DNA of 64,000 nucleotides from assembly GCA_012295275.1 (NCBI GenBank), contig CM022677.1, positions 14,489,332 through 14,553,331 of the forward strand, written 5' to 3'. Position 1 is the stretch's first letter; each line of letters starts with the position of its first letter. Made by a program: the position numbers and the translations under genes. This document shows positions 12,127 to 22,917 of this stretch, piece by piece. The stretch is from Chrysomallon squamiferum. Lineage: Eukaryota; Mollusca; Gastropoda; Neomphalida; Peltospiridae. A model generated the notes under the pieces. That model did no database searches. It saw nothing but the letters and a program-made list of their open reading frames with translations, and was not told where the DNA came from.

Positions 12127-12252
12127 GTCTTTCCTTTACTAATACAGAAACTTTTCTTGCTACTTAACTTTCAGCCTGAAGAACATCTCATCAGACTGAT
12201 GAACAAGATCATCAAAACATGGATTCTAGACCTTAACAATGTGACAGGGTAA
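12127..12252 (+). CDS. Exon, unknown helical protein (b)
   Basis: After acceptor 'ctttacag' the frame is open for 41 codons, begins VFPLLIQKLFLLLNFQ and ends with an amphipathic stretch containing RLMNKIIKTWILDL before a TAA at 12250. A donor-like gtaata overlaps the stop (at 12249), so the exon could instead be spliced at 12248. The leucine-rich composition suggests helices; the first 13 residues could be a short hydrophobic helix. I do not recognise the family. Confidence 0.35.
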   Translation, partial: VFPLLIQKLFLLLNFQPEEHLIRLMNKIIKTWILDLNNVTG

Positions 12253-12444
12253 TAACTTAATGAATAAAAAAACACACAAAAACACACACATTACACTCTT
12301 ATGTTATAATTAAACAATTAACAGATATTTTGAATTTATTTCAATATTTTATTTACAGAATTTACAACAATTTCAATAATGTAAAATGCTACTTGCACTA
12401 TATTTTATGTTTAGTTTATTAATGAATATTATAATTTGTTGTAG

Positions 12445-12498
12445 GATCCTAGACAACAGATTCAAGCTGCCTTAGCCAGCACTTCAGTTGAAAATGTT
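12445..12498 (+). CDS. 54-base exon, copy 1 of a duplicated exon
   Basis: Bounded by 'ttgttgtag' and donor gtaaga (12499). It encodes 18 residues beginning DPRQQIQAALASTS, phase 0-0. A nearly identical exon with about 50 bases of the same flanking intron lies at 34326-34379, so this is a DNA-level duplicate. The function is unknown; the 34-kb copy follows exons it joins in phase. Confidence 0.45.
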
Positions 12499-12896
12499 GT
12501 AAGACCCATTTTCTGAATTTTGTTATCCTGCTCATTTTATTTGAAGAATAAGAATTATTTTTGTTATTATTATTGTATGTTTGTGTGTAATTATTTTATT
12601 ATTATAATTTTAATTTAAATTTTGATTTACTAATTAATTAATTAATTTATTAATTTATAGTATTAATATTTTCAATCTTAACTGCATCTTCATCGTTCTA
12701 GTTATTTTTCTACATTCTAATAATTCAAATTCGTTTATTTTATTAATTATTTATTATTATTATTATTGTTATTATTATTTTTTTACAAGCTAGTTACAAT
12801 TCTTTTTTTTTATTATTATATTTCTTCTTTCATGTTTCTTGTTATACATATATACATATATATTTATATATTTTTCCTCTTTTGTTATTTCCACAG

Positions 12897-13290
12897 AGCT
12901 GACATGGGTTTCAAATCATCAAAAATGAAACGGCAGTCAGCACCAACAACACCAGTACCACCATTAGACCCGAGACAAACTGAAATCAACACACCAACCA
13001 CTAAAAACTCAAACTCCTGTGCCAAGAAACATCCAGACACACTAGAAAAGAAACCAGAAACACCACCACCCATACCCAGTGGTTTTCAGTAAAAAATAAT
13101 GTCTAAGAAAGAAAGTGAACAAACTGCTGAAACAATTCTGACAAAAGAAAAGAAATTAGTTTCAAAACTTTCTTTCTGTAAGGGTGACAGCATGGAAGAT
13201 GTGCATCCACACACGCAGAAAAAGTTTGATCATGTCTGATCTTCTTGTGAAACTGGAGTTTTTGTTGAAAGCAGCCAGACCAAGACTTAA
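12897..13290 (+). pseudogene. Proline/threonine/lysine-rich exon with in-frame stops
   Basis: After acceptor 'tttccacag' a frame starting at ATG 12904 encodes 62 residues beginning MGFKSSKMKRQSAPTTP and ending PPPIPSGFQ. It is interrupted by TAA at 13090 and continues in the same frame with MSKKESEQTAETILTKEK and similar polar sequence to a TGA at 13237, then on to TAA 13288. That one frame stays protein-like on both sides of the stops suggests an old coding exon disabled by substitutions. The second glycine would allow N-myristoylation if the ATG were a start, but this is speculative. No domain is recognised. Confidence 0.45.
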
Positions 13291-13502
13291 ACTGCCACAA
13301 GCTTTACAACTCAATCACTTAGTCAGATTTTAAAATGTTTAAAAAATATTCAGGTAATTATGTCTGTAAATATGTCTTAGTCTATCTGTCTGTCTCTCTT
13401 TCTGTCTGCCTCACTATTTATTTATTTTATTTGTATCTCTCTCTGCTTTTCTATTTGTCTTTCCTCAAAAATGTGTTCTAACACAACAGTGATCTTCCTT
13501 AG

Positions 13503-13536
13503 CCTCACCACCAACAAAACAGACACTGAGAGTGCT
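13503..13536 (+). CDS. Possible 34-base micro-exon
   Basis: 'ttccttag' precedes and gtgagt (13537) follows a short open stretch encoding LTTNKTDTESA after one leading base. The composition resembles the preceding exon. Evidence is limited to the splice sites. Confidence 0.2.
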
Positions 13537-13569
13537 GTGAGTAATCTTAATTATAACTGTTATAAAATG

Positions 13570-13622
13570 TTTTAGAATAATAATAATAATAATAATAATA
13601 ATTAATAATAGTACTAATAATA

Positions 13623-13653
<31 letters not shown>

Positions 13654-14520
13654 AACCCAATAACAAGAAATTATTTTTATATTTATTTGTGTATAACTGT
13701 GAAAAACATATACTTATTTTCTTTTCTTCTTCATTTTCTACTTCTTCTTCATCATCTTCTTCTTCTTATTATTATTATTACTGTTGTCATTATTATTATT
13801 ATTATTGTTATTGTTATTGTTATTATTATTAATAGTATTCTCCAGTAGTATCAGTTAACTACTAATATTGCTACTTCTGCTCCTACCACTGTTATTCTGT
13901 TACTGAAAAAAATAGTTACTGACAGTGACTTTCAACACACTAAAGCTATTACCAATAACTATTATATATCTGTTACTGCTATTTCTACTGTTGTTACTTA
14001 TACTATATATGTTAATTATATTATTTTTACTACCATTATTACATCTACTACTACTACTACTGCTACTACTACTACTACTACCACTGTGATGGCTCCAGTT
14101 ATTTACTACCTCTTCTTGTTGTATTTACTACTACTATACAACCTAAGCTAATTCTACTACAGTTACAACTAGTACTAATACTACAACTATTACCATATTA
14201 CTACTACTAGTACTGTTAATACTAAAACTATTACTACTTCTAGTATTGTTACCACTAATAGCACAACTACAAATTCTGCTGCCACTGTTACTACTACTAC
14301 AACAACAACTACTACTACTACAACTACTTATTACTACTACAGCTGCTACTACTGCTACCACTGCTGTTGTTACTAATGTTACTAATACTAAACCTACTAC
14401 AACTACTGCTGTGTCAACTACTACCACCCACAGTACCACTGTTACTACTAGTTCTATTGCTAGTATTACTACAACTACTACTACAGCTGTTGATATTATT
14501 ACTATTGTTAAAACATGATG
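13570..14520. repeat. Long trinucleotide tract (AAT, ATT, then ACT/ACA)
   Basis: (AAT)n at about 13576-13651, ATT/TTC triplets at 13740-13830, and about 480 bases of imperfect act/aca/att triplets to 14520. The threonine-rich frame on one strand and serine/valine-rich frame on the other follow from composition, so I do not call a gene. Confidence 0.85.
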
Positions 14521-14979
14521 ATGTCTTCTACTAACTACATTTTAATAATAACAAATACATTATTTTCTGCTTATGTAGATTCTACATATTGTAAATTACT
14601 ATTATTATTATTATTATTATTATTACTATTATTATTTGTTATTATTTGTTTTAATGACCAGCTGGGATCACTAAATCATGTACTCAGTTTTTGTCTGCTG
14701 TTTTCAATCATCTTTTCATCTGAATAATGCAAAAGTTAACAACCAAACACTTACTGTTGATGGTTAATTTAGATTTGTTTATTATTATATGATATTAATC
14801 TCTCTCTCTCTCTCTGTATATATATAAATCTTACATACACACACTTGTACTTCATTTTCTAACTATTTAGATTTGACAAATTTCTCATTATATTTTTTTC
14901 TTCTTTTTTTTTTTCTTTTTCTGCTGATACTTAAAATACAGTTGCCAAGTTTCTTGATATTATTTTTCATTTACTTCAG

Positions 14980-15047
14980 ATATTCCAGAATCCAAACCAG
15001 ACCCAAGTTCTCTGCAGGAATTAAGTCTGAACTCCACTTGTTTTTAG
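14980..15047 (+). pseudogene. Exon-like piece ending in an in-frame stop
   Basis: Acceptor 'atttacttcag' and donor gtatgt (15048) enclose a frame reading IPESKPDPSSLQELSLNST and then CF. The last codon before the donor is TAG. It resembles a polar linker exon; the stop at the exon edge makes it doubtful or dead. Confidence 0.25.
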
Positions 15048-15087
15048 GTATGTGTATTAAATATGTAAAAACTGCTTGTTTCTTCCT

Positions 15088-15190
<103 letters not shown>

Positions 15191-15513
15191 GCACATACTT
15201 TCTCTCATTATATTTTTGTTTTCTATTTTTTTCTTTATCCATAATTATCAACCTCATTCTACTTAACACTCTCTCTTTCTTTCTCATTCATTCTTTGTCA
15301 TTCTATTGGTGTCTGTGTCTGGCATCTCAGTGTATTTGTCATCTGTTGTTGGTATTTAGGGTTATTTGGTGTTTGTTTCTGAGTTTCTGTCTGTCTGTGT
15401 ATGCGTGTCTCTGTAAATGTACTTGCTAGCTTTTTCTCTGTGTGTTTCAGTAACTGTTGTGGTATGTTTATGAAAGATGAATGATTTTTTTGATTTTTTC
15501 ATTTTTAATCAAG

Positions 15514-15744
15514 ATGAATCAAATCAAAGTTCTGTTGAAAGGCTCACGTATGGCATGAATGAAGCTGATGGACTCACAAAGAAACTGTCCACAGAGAAAT
15601 TTGAAATATGTCAGTTTAAGAAAAGCAGAACTAAACTCTAGTACTTTTGGACAATTGCCTTTGTTGACTCAGCAAGCAACCATTAACTTAGATGGGTTAA
15701 GAACAGCTGGCACAGATGCAGTGAAAGCCATTTGTGGTCAGTAG
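15514..15744 (+). pseudogene. Frameshifted exon-like segment
   Basis: One frame from 15514 encodes ESNQSSVERLTYGMNEADG and continues to a TAG shortly after KKSRTKL. A second frame, open from 15559 to 15744, is more protein-like in its second half (FGQLPLLTQQATINLDGLR, then GTDAVKAICGQ). Each frame is plausible on one side of about 15640, which suggests a single exon broken by a frameshift. No family is recognised. Confidence 0.35.
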
Positions 15745-16282
15745 TAGCCAGTTGATTCTTTAAAAGTAACCATTACTGATTTTAATTTTGGAAATGTTTT
15801 TAACTAATTAATGTAATTTGATTATTTCTGCATTAAGAATATAAATATACACACACACAGATAACCATTAATTTCCATATAATATAAATTCAGTTTATAA
15901 ACCAAGTTTCTTGATTAATCTAATTTTAGAAACTATACCAGTCATGTGACACCTTTAAGTGTTGGCTGATGCAGGCCTTGACCCTGTCTGTCAAGCAATC
16001 AGAAATCCTGCTCACATGCTAGAGCTTAGTTAATAACTCAGTTTGCGGAGTCCATGTTGAAACATAAGAAACGTCCACTCAGTGTTCTTGATTTATCTGA
16101 TATTCGGTATGTTGTTTCTACTTATCATAGTTACAACTAATCTTCTCTTTTTTGTGGTTCATTATCTGTTCTTGTTTGTTTCTGGTATATGATTTTTATA
16201 TTATTATAATTATGTAAAGAATACTTTCTTAGATGTTATTTTAATTCTGGAGAGAAATCTGACAATATTATTTCCAGATATA

Positions 16283-16334
16283 TGTGTGAGTGAGTGTTTA
16301 TCAGCAATAGTGATAATTACTACTACTCAGATAA

Positions 16335-16374
<40 letters not shown>

Positions 16375-16413
16375 CTGTATGTATCAGCAATAGTGATAAT
16401 TACTACTACTCAG

Positions 16414-16462
<49 letters not shown>

Positions 16463-16893
16463 TGACTGTATGTATCAGCAATAGTGAAAATTGCTACTCA
16501 GGTAATGTGTCTGAGTGAGTGTATCAGCAATAGTGATAATTGCTACTACTTGGATAAGTGTGTGTCTGCATGTACAAGTGTGTGTGTGTGAGAGTGAGTG
16601 AGTGTTTGTATCAGCAAAAGTGAAAATTGCTACACAGGTACTAGTGTGTCTATGAGTGAGTGTATGAGTAATAGTGATAATTGCTACTATTCAGATAGTG
16701 TGTGTGTCAGTGAGTGGGTGTGTATATCAGCAATAGTCAAAATTGTTACTATTCAGATAGTAGTGTGTTTGTGAGTGAGTGTGTGTGAGTGACTGGGTGT
16801 ATGAACAATAGTGAAAATTGCTACTCAGGTAATAGTGTATGTGTGAGTGAGTGTGTGTGTATCAGCAATAGTGATAATTGCTACTACTCAGAT

Positions 16894-16934
<41 letters not shown>

Positions 16935-17480
16935 GGTGAGTGAGTGTGTGTGTATCAGCAATAGTGGTAATCGCTACTACTCAGATAACAGTGTGTGTGA
17001 GTGTATCAGCAATACTGATAATTTCTACTGAGATAGTGTGTATGTGTGTGTAAGTGAGTGTGAGTGTGTCAGCAATAGTGTTAACCGCTATGACTCAGAT
17101 AATAGTGTGTGTGTGTGTGCATGAGTGAATGAGTGATCATTGCTTCTCAGGTAATGGTACTGTGTGTGAGTGAGTTTTGTGTATCATGAATAGTGATGAT
17201 TGCTACTCAGATAATCTGTGAATGTATGTGAGTGTGTGATTGACTGAGTGTTTGTTTATCAGCAGTAGTGAAATTGCTACTGCTCCGATAATAGTTTGTA
17301 TTTGTGTGAATGAGGGAGTGTATATATATCAGCAATAATCAGATAATAGTGGGTGTTTCTGAGTGTATCAGCAATAATGATACTTGCTACTGAGATAATT
17401 TGTGAGTGTGTATGTGTGAGTCGGTGAGTCTGTGTGTGTATATCAGCAATAGTACTCAGATAATTGTGTGTATGTGTGTG
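16283..17480 (+). repeat. GT-rich satellite with 'atcagcaatagtgataat' core
   Basis: About fifteen irregular units of roughly 60-110 bases. Each has the core 'atcagcaatagtgataat', then 'gctactactcagataatag' or a variant, then a GT run of variable length. One more unit lies at 19395-19465, beyond the transposase relic and 36-bp array, suggesting the array was split or copied. Open frames on either strand are made of the repeat. Confidence 0.85.
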
Positions 17481-17841
17481 GTGTCGTCCCATATTGTCAA
17501 AATTAATACAGAAATAACAACCTGACCCTACCTTGCTGCTGAATGGATTAGCCCAATGCTGTAAATGTATTATTTGTTTTGTGTCTTGTTTGATCTTTTA
17601 TTTCTTGAAAATTTGTTAATTCTTCTTTGTTTCACAAATTGATTTGTTTAACCTATTAATCCAATCTTCTCTGTCAGTTACAAACAGTCAAATCTTGTGC
17701 TATCTTTTCAGGACAATTGGTTAATCTTCCTTTGTTTTACATAGTTTTCTTTAGACTATTGATCAAATCTTCCTTGGCTTGTTTAACATTTTCAATTGCA
17801 TCCCATGACATTCTCCTCTTGACATTCTCCCTTTTGTGTTT

Positions 17842-18109
17842 GCGTCATTGCCGGGTTCCATTCAAGGCTCAACAGATCTCTACCCCACCAGCACCCAACA
17901 TCTACAAGTTTGTAGACCTCATCCAAGGAATTGAGAAGGCAGAGCAGGCCAAAAGGATTCAGATCCAGTTTGGAGGTGTAGGACGTCTCAAGAGACAGTT
18001 GTAGGCTGGAGACAAGACACTTCTCCAGTACCTCGATGCAGTTGCGCACCTCGTCAAACTTGAACTTCGTAACTCAGTTGATTACAGTATCCCTGAATAT
18101 AGTGCTTGA
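17842..18109 (+). pseudogene. MULE-type transposase C-terminal relic
   Basis: The frame reads VPFKAQQISTPPAPNIYKFV, then DLIQGIEKAEQAK and a short Q-F-G-G-V-G-R stretch. After a TAG at 18002 it continues in frame with LLQYLDAVAHLVKLELRN to TGA 18107. The pattern 'P-P-x-P-N-I-Y-K-F-(V/I)' followed by a lysine/glutamine-rich helix is typical of the region after the catalytic domain in Mutator-like (FLYWCH-associated) transposases of animals, as I recall the family. The catalytic part is absent, so this is a dead fragment. Its last codons run directly into the 36-bp minisatellite. Confidence 0.55.
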
Positions 18110-19224
18110 ACTTTGAATAATACTATCCCTGAATATAGTGCTTGAACTTTGAATAATACTATCCCTGAATATAGTGTTTGAACTTTTGAATGAAATAGTG
18201 TTTGAACTTTGAATATGAATATAGTTTGAACTTTGAATAATACTATCCCTGAATATAGTGCTTGAACTTTGAATAATACTATCCCTGAATATAGTGCTTG
18301 AACTTTGAATAATACTATTCCTGAATATAGTGCTTGAACTTTGAATAATACTATCCCTGAATATAGTGCTTGAACTTTGAATAATACTATCTCTTTGAAT
18401 AATACTGTCTCTGAATATAGTGCTTGAACTTTGAATAATACTATCTCTGAATATAGTGCTTGAACTTTGAATAATACTATCTCTGAATATAGTGCTTGAA
18501 CTTTGAATAATACTATCTCTGAATATAGTGCTTGAACTTTGAATAATACTATCCCTGAATATAGTGCTTGAACTTTGAATAATACTATCCCTGAATATAG
18601 TGCTTGAATTTTGAATAATACTATCCCTGAATATAGTGGGCTTGAATTTTGAATAATACTATCCCTGAATATAGTGGGCTTGAATTTTGAATAATACTAT
18701 CTCTGAACATAGTACTTGAACTCTGAATAATACTATCTCTGAACATAGTACTTGAACTTTGAATAATACTATCTCTGAATATAGTGCTTGAACTTTGAAT
18801 AATACTATCTCTGAATATAGTACTTGAACTCTGAATAATACTATCTCTGAACATAGTGCTTGAACTCTGAATAATACTATCTCTGAACATAGTGCTTGAA
18901 CTCTGAATAATACTATCTCTGAATATAGTGCTTGAACTCTGAATAATACTATCTCTGAATATAGTGCTTGAACTCTGAATAATACTATCTCTGAATATAG
19001 TGCTTGAACTTTGAATAATACTATCTCTGAACATAGTGCTTGAACTTTGAATAATACTATCTCTGAATATAGTGCTTGAACTTTGAATAATACTATCTCT
19101 GAATATAGTGCTTGAACTCTGAATAATACTATCTCTGAACATAGTACTTGAACTCTGAATAATACTATCTCTGAACATAGTGCTTGAACTTTGAATAATA
19201 CTATCTCTGAACATAGTGCTTGAA
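18083..19224. repeat. 36-bp minisatellite, about 31 copies
   Basis: Tandem units of 'ttgaataatactatctctga' plus 'atatagtgcttgaact', with variants (tatccctgaat, gaacatagt, agtacttga) clustered in neighbouring copies. The first unit coincides with the end of the MULE relic reading frame, so the array probably grew from that sequence. Because 36 is a multiple of three, the minus strand carries a 197-codon open frame with a 12-residue period (FRDSIIQSSST plus M or I); I treat this as a by-product. Confidence 0.95.
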
Positions 19225-19394
19225 TGTTAAATACACAAATTCAACTTGTTTTGTTTTCCTCTGTGGCTGGTACATGGGATTTGACAGGATGGGATGACAC
19301 TCAACCCTGTGGCCTAGTCCACTGTCTTATTTGAGTACCGTGAATGGGATTAGTGATTTATTTATGACTTCCACAAGATGGATAGAACCATGTG

Positions 19395-19465
19395 TGTGTG
19401 TATGAGTGCATGTGTGTATCAGCAATAGTAATAATTTCTACTCTGATAATAGGGTGGCTGTGTGT
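19395..19465 (+). repeat. Isolated unit of the 16.3-kb satellite
   Basis: Contains 'gtatcagcaatagtaataat', 'ctactctgataatag' and a GT tail, matching the units at 16283-17480. Confidence 0.7.
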
Positions 19466-19547
19466 GAGTTAAGAAATATTTGGTTATCAGTTTATATGTT
19501 TAAATGCTTTGTACAAAATACTCAGGCCTGTTTTATTTAAATTTAAG

Positions 19548-19639
19548 ATTGAAACTGATGGTGCCCTTAGTCTTTGTTTATACCACCAAGGGTCACTACT
19601 CTGAGTTAAAGAGCTTGTATACTGGTGGAAACTCATTAG
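19548..19639 (+). CDS. Exon 1 seen of gene 2 (unknown protein)
   Basis: Frame reads LKMVPLVFVYTTKGHYSELK and ends YTGGNSL with one extra base before donor gtaagc (19640). The next exon (20025) completes a glycine codon and continues in frame, so the pair is supported by phase. The start of the exon is uncertain; an ATG lies at 19557. The first residues are hydrophobic but too few to call a signal peptide. No domain is recognised. Confidence 0.45.
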
Positions 19640-19842
19640 GTAAGCTTGACATAATAAATTATTTTTATATTTTTCAGTAAAAAAAAAATGCTAATTTTTA
19701 TAAAATTAAATTAGATTTTAATACAAAATAATTAGCACCAAAACTATCAGCAGCAATATGTAATGTGGTGGTGATAGTAGAAACTGTGATGTTGTAATAG
19801 TAGCATCAGCATCAGCAGTAGTAATAAATAAATAAATAGTCT

Positions 19843-19912
19843 AAACCTAACCCTTACCCTAGTCTTAACCCTAACACTAATCCTAACCCTAACTCTAACC
19901 TAAGCTAATCCA
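19843..19912. repeat. Degenerate interstitial telomere-like repeat
   Basis: About ten variants of ctaacc/cctaac such as 'aaccctaacactaatcctaa' in an intron of gene 2. It resembles the animal telomere hexamer (TTAGGG)n but is imperfect. Confidence 0.7.
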
Positions 19913-20024
19913 ATGGTAAAAATAAGAAAAACAGGAATACTAAATAAAAGGTTTTATTATTGTTAATGTTGTTGTTGCACTGTTTTCATTTTAAATTATT
20001 TATATAAACTTAATTAATTTTAAG

Positions 20025-20120
20025 GTTTCACTGTCAAGAAGTCAGGGGAGAAAATTGAATCATCTTGTAATTGTCTCTTCAGCTTCCTGATTTAACTGAC
20101 AGCACTTGGAGGACATCCTG
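20025..20120 (+). pseudogene. Exon 2 of gene 2 with an in-frame TAA
   Basis: Acceptor 'attttaag', donor gtaaac (20121). It reads in phase from the previous exon as GFTVKKSGEKIESSCNC and onward, meets TAA at 20093, then continues in the same frame as LTALGGHPG and joins the next exon in phase. The frame is otherwise clean. The gene copy is therefore disabled, or this exon is skipped, or the codon is changed in the transcript. An alternative acceptor (tctcttcag) inside the exon would not avoid the stop. Confidence 0.4.
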
Positions 20121-20217
20121 GTAAACAGTTATAGTTATTTTTTTATTTTAACATTTATATGATTCATATTTATTGAAATTTATCATATCATTTATTTATT
20201 TATTTATCTTCCTCTAG

Positions 20218-20258
20218 GAATGCTGGGTAATATGAAGTGCTGTCCAGCCAAAGTATAT
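20218..20258 (+). CDS. Exon 3 of gene 2
   Basis: After acceptor 'cttcctctag' the frame completes a glycine codon and reads MLGNMKCCPAK. Two donor-like sites follow (gtatat at 20253, gtatgt at 20259); both leave phase 0. The neighbouring TG microsatellites (20300-20350, 20478-20534) lie in the intron. Confidence 0.35.
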
Positions 20259-20297
20259 GTATGTGCTGTATTCTGTGTTTGAAGATTTTTGTTTTTT

Positions 20298-20351
<54 letters not shown>

Positions 20352-20475
20352 TTTTTGATAAATATTTTTAAACAGTTATTATTATAACAAATACACACAC
20401 ACATATGAATGTATTTTGAATCTATATGAAGCTATGTATGTATTTAGAAATAAAAGAACAAGAAAATAGTTATTA

Positions 20476-20522
<47 letters not shown>

Positions 20523-20767
20523 TGTGTGTGTGTGAGAAAGAGAGGAGGAGAGAACTTAATAAATATGAAATGATTAACATGAAATAACATTTCTCATTAC
20601 TTAACATGTATATCTCAACTTTTGTATCCAGTTTTAATATCAACTTTTACATTAATTTCTGAAACTTACCTTTCTTTTTAATGTAAAGAACAAGATATTT
20701 CCTTCTCACATATAATCAGGTACTACTGCTACCATTACTGCTACTGCTTGAATTTTTCTGCATCCAG

Positions 20768-20840
20768 TGGAATAGAATGGAAACTGATGTCTGATTCTGT
20801 ATCTGTAGACAAGGCTATAGATTACTTCAACAGAGTAGAG
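20768..20840 (+). CDS. Exon of gene 2
   Basis: Acceptor 'tctgcatccag' and donor gtattc (20841). It reads GIEWKLMSDSVSVDKAIDYF and ends NRVE on a codon boundary, which joins exon 21367 in phase. The frame is also open upstream for about 50 bases, so the true left border may be earlier. No domain is recognised. Confidence 0.4.
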
Positions 20841-20927
20841 GTATTCCATTTAAATCATCAGTGTTTGATTAATTATATATAAATGTCATTTGATTTACCT
20901 GCTACTCCCAATATGTCAGCCTCTCAC

Positions 20928-20992
<65 letters not shown>

Positions 20993-21366
20993 GTTACATC
21001 TGCCTAGTCCTATTAACTATATATCTATTTACCAGTGTATGTCTACAATAACCTGTCTGTCTGTCTGTTGGTCTACATCATCAACCTATCTATCTACCCA
21101 ATATCTACCAGTCTCTAAATAATGTTACTTTCTAAATAAATATATCTATGTACCTCTGTATTTGTTTGTTTTATATTTGTCTGTCTTTCTAACATGCTGT
21201 CTGTCTTTATGTCACTATCTATATGTATGTATGTCTAAACATATAATCTGTAAATATCTGTTTTGTCAATTTTTTCTGTAAATATTTCTCCCAGCTGTAA
21301 CATTGTTCTTTAACACTAACACTTATTATTATGAATAATTAAAAAAATGTGTTTTTTGTTATCTAG

Positions 21367-21455
21367 GCTAAGATATTTAGACAGTCATTCATAATGTCAA
21401 GAATTAACATAAAAGTTGATGATGTTAAAAGTACAGAACTGGAGATAAAAGTCAG
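21367..21455 (+). CDS. Exon of gene 2, lysine/valine-rich
   Basis: Acceptor 'gttatctag' and donor gtatag (21456). It reads AKIFRQSFIMSRINIKVDDV and ends ELEIKV plus two bases. It joins the preceding exon at phase 0. Across the next junction (21999) the incoming phase would give a short alternative frame (to a TAA after about 15 codons) rather than the long open frame there, so either an exon is missing or the gene is broken. Confidence 0.45.
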
Positions 21456-21998
21456 GTATAGTGACGATGTCATAGTCTTTTTATTTCTCTCTCACTATCT
21501 CTAATTTTCTCTTAGCATCTCTGATTTTCTCTTTCACTTTCTTTGTTTCTTTCACTGTCTTTACCTGTTCACAAAGTGTATGTGCACAATTATGATACCT
21601 AGTTGTGTCTGTTGTACATCTGATTTAACAAAGTAGTTGGTTTTTGCTTTGATAGAAGGAACACATATAAAAAAAAGATGTTAAAACAATTAATGGTAAT
21701 TGATAAAACAAATTTTAAAATTTAAAAAGAAGTCCTTTCATTTGTAATTATATATATTGGTATCATCTGCTTATAAAATTTTGTCATTTCTTTTTGTAAA
21801 ATGGACAGGAATGAAAGCTTATCTTTAAATAAATGTGAGTTTTTGATAGCCATTGTTTTTTTCAAACTATATAAATAAAGGAATGAATGTTTAAGAATGA
21901 AAAATATATCAGCTACTGGTTGACAAAGATAAATAATACAAACTGTACAAACCAATACCTAATTACATTAATATTAAATATTGGAATGTTTTTCTCAG

Positions 21999-22184
21999 AC
22001 AAGAAGTGGAGAAGAGGATGAAGATTCAGTTCATCATGAACTAATCCTGCAGAACACAGAGGAGTCATGGAAACTTCACACTTACAGATTAGCTCACCCT
22101 ATGTACACTGAAGTAGAATGTGGTGACAGTGAGTGTGTAGCTTATCTGATGAAAGAAAATTGTTTTCAATTACAGTTCTATCAG
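21999..22184 (+). CDS. Exon of gene 2, acidic, 62 codons
   Basis: Acceptor 'tttttctcag' and donor gtacat (22185). One frame is open throughout: it begins TRSGEEDEDSVHHELILQN, continues with EESWKLHTYRLAHPMYTEVE and a short cysteine-containing stretch, and ends QLQFYQ. The amino-acid mix is that of a real globular protein. The long frame needs phase 0 entry, while the exon at 21455 leaves phase 2. The frame also stays open past the donor to 22229. Confidence 0.45.
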
Positions 22185-22886
22185 GTACATTCTGAGAGAA
22201 TAGTTTTCTCTTGTCCAGTTTTTGTATGAGGATAAATTATTAATAATATGTTCAGTATTTTCTGACATATTTTCTTATGTTCTGCTTGTCTGATAATAAA
22301 GTCTGTTAATAATATATCCAGTTTTTTCCCTGGTTATAGAGATTAAGTTTTCTATGCCATTCTGTATTTTCTGATATAGACAATGTCAATTCAACTTCAT
22401 AGAAAATGATTTTAAAAATGCTCTATAGAAAATTTCTGATACAAAGAATGTTAATTTCAACCATACAACTTAACTGATGATTGTTGCCTCTATCCAGTGT
22501 TCTGATATAGAAAATAATACTTTCTACCATCCTGTTTGTATGCTTTTTTAATGCTCTAATCAACATTTTCTGATACACATAATTACATGATAAAATATGC
22601 AGTTAATTACACATACACTGATACTGATATTTATGTGCTGATAAAATACACAGGACCAAAGTTTATGAAGGAAATCATATTTTTTATTAGATTTTTGTTT
22701 TCAAACTGATCTTTATCTTTGATTTCATGGAAGTGTTTTTAATAAGAAGTGTTTTTGATATTATCAGTTATTATTTATTAAATTTGTGTTCTGCACTGTA
22801 TGTGGGTATGTAAGTCAGTATGTATGTTGGTATGTCTGTTTGTGTGTATGTGTGGGTTTTGCCTAAGTGAATGTGAGTCTGTGTAT

Positions 22887-22917
<31 letters not shown>

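Noticed and set aside
14143-14518. Threonine-rich (plus) and valine/serine-rich (minus) frames
   Set aside because: The ACT/ACA trinucleotide tract keeps frames open without selection; no splice or start context.
18083-19224. CRISPR-like regular 36-bp repeat
   Set aside because: Units are directly contiguous with no unique spacers, in a eukaryotic setting; it is a minisatellite.
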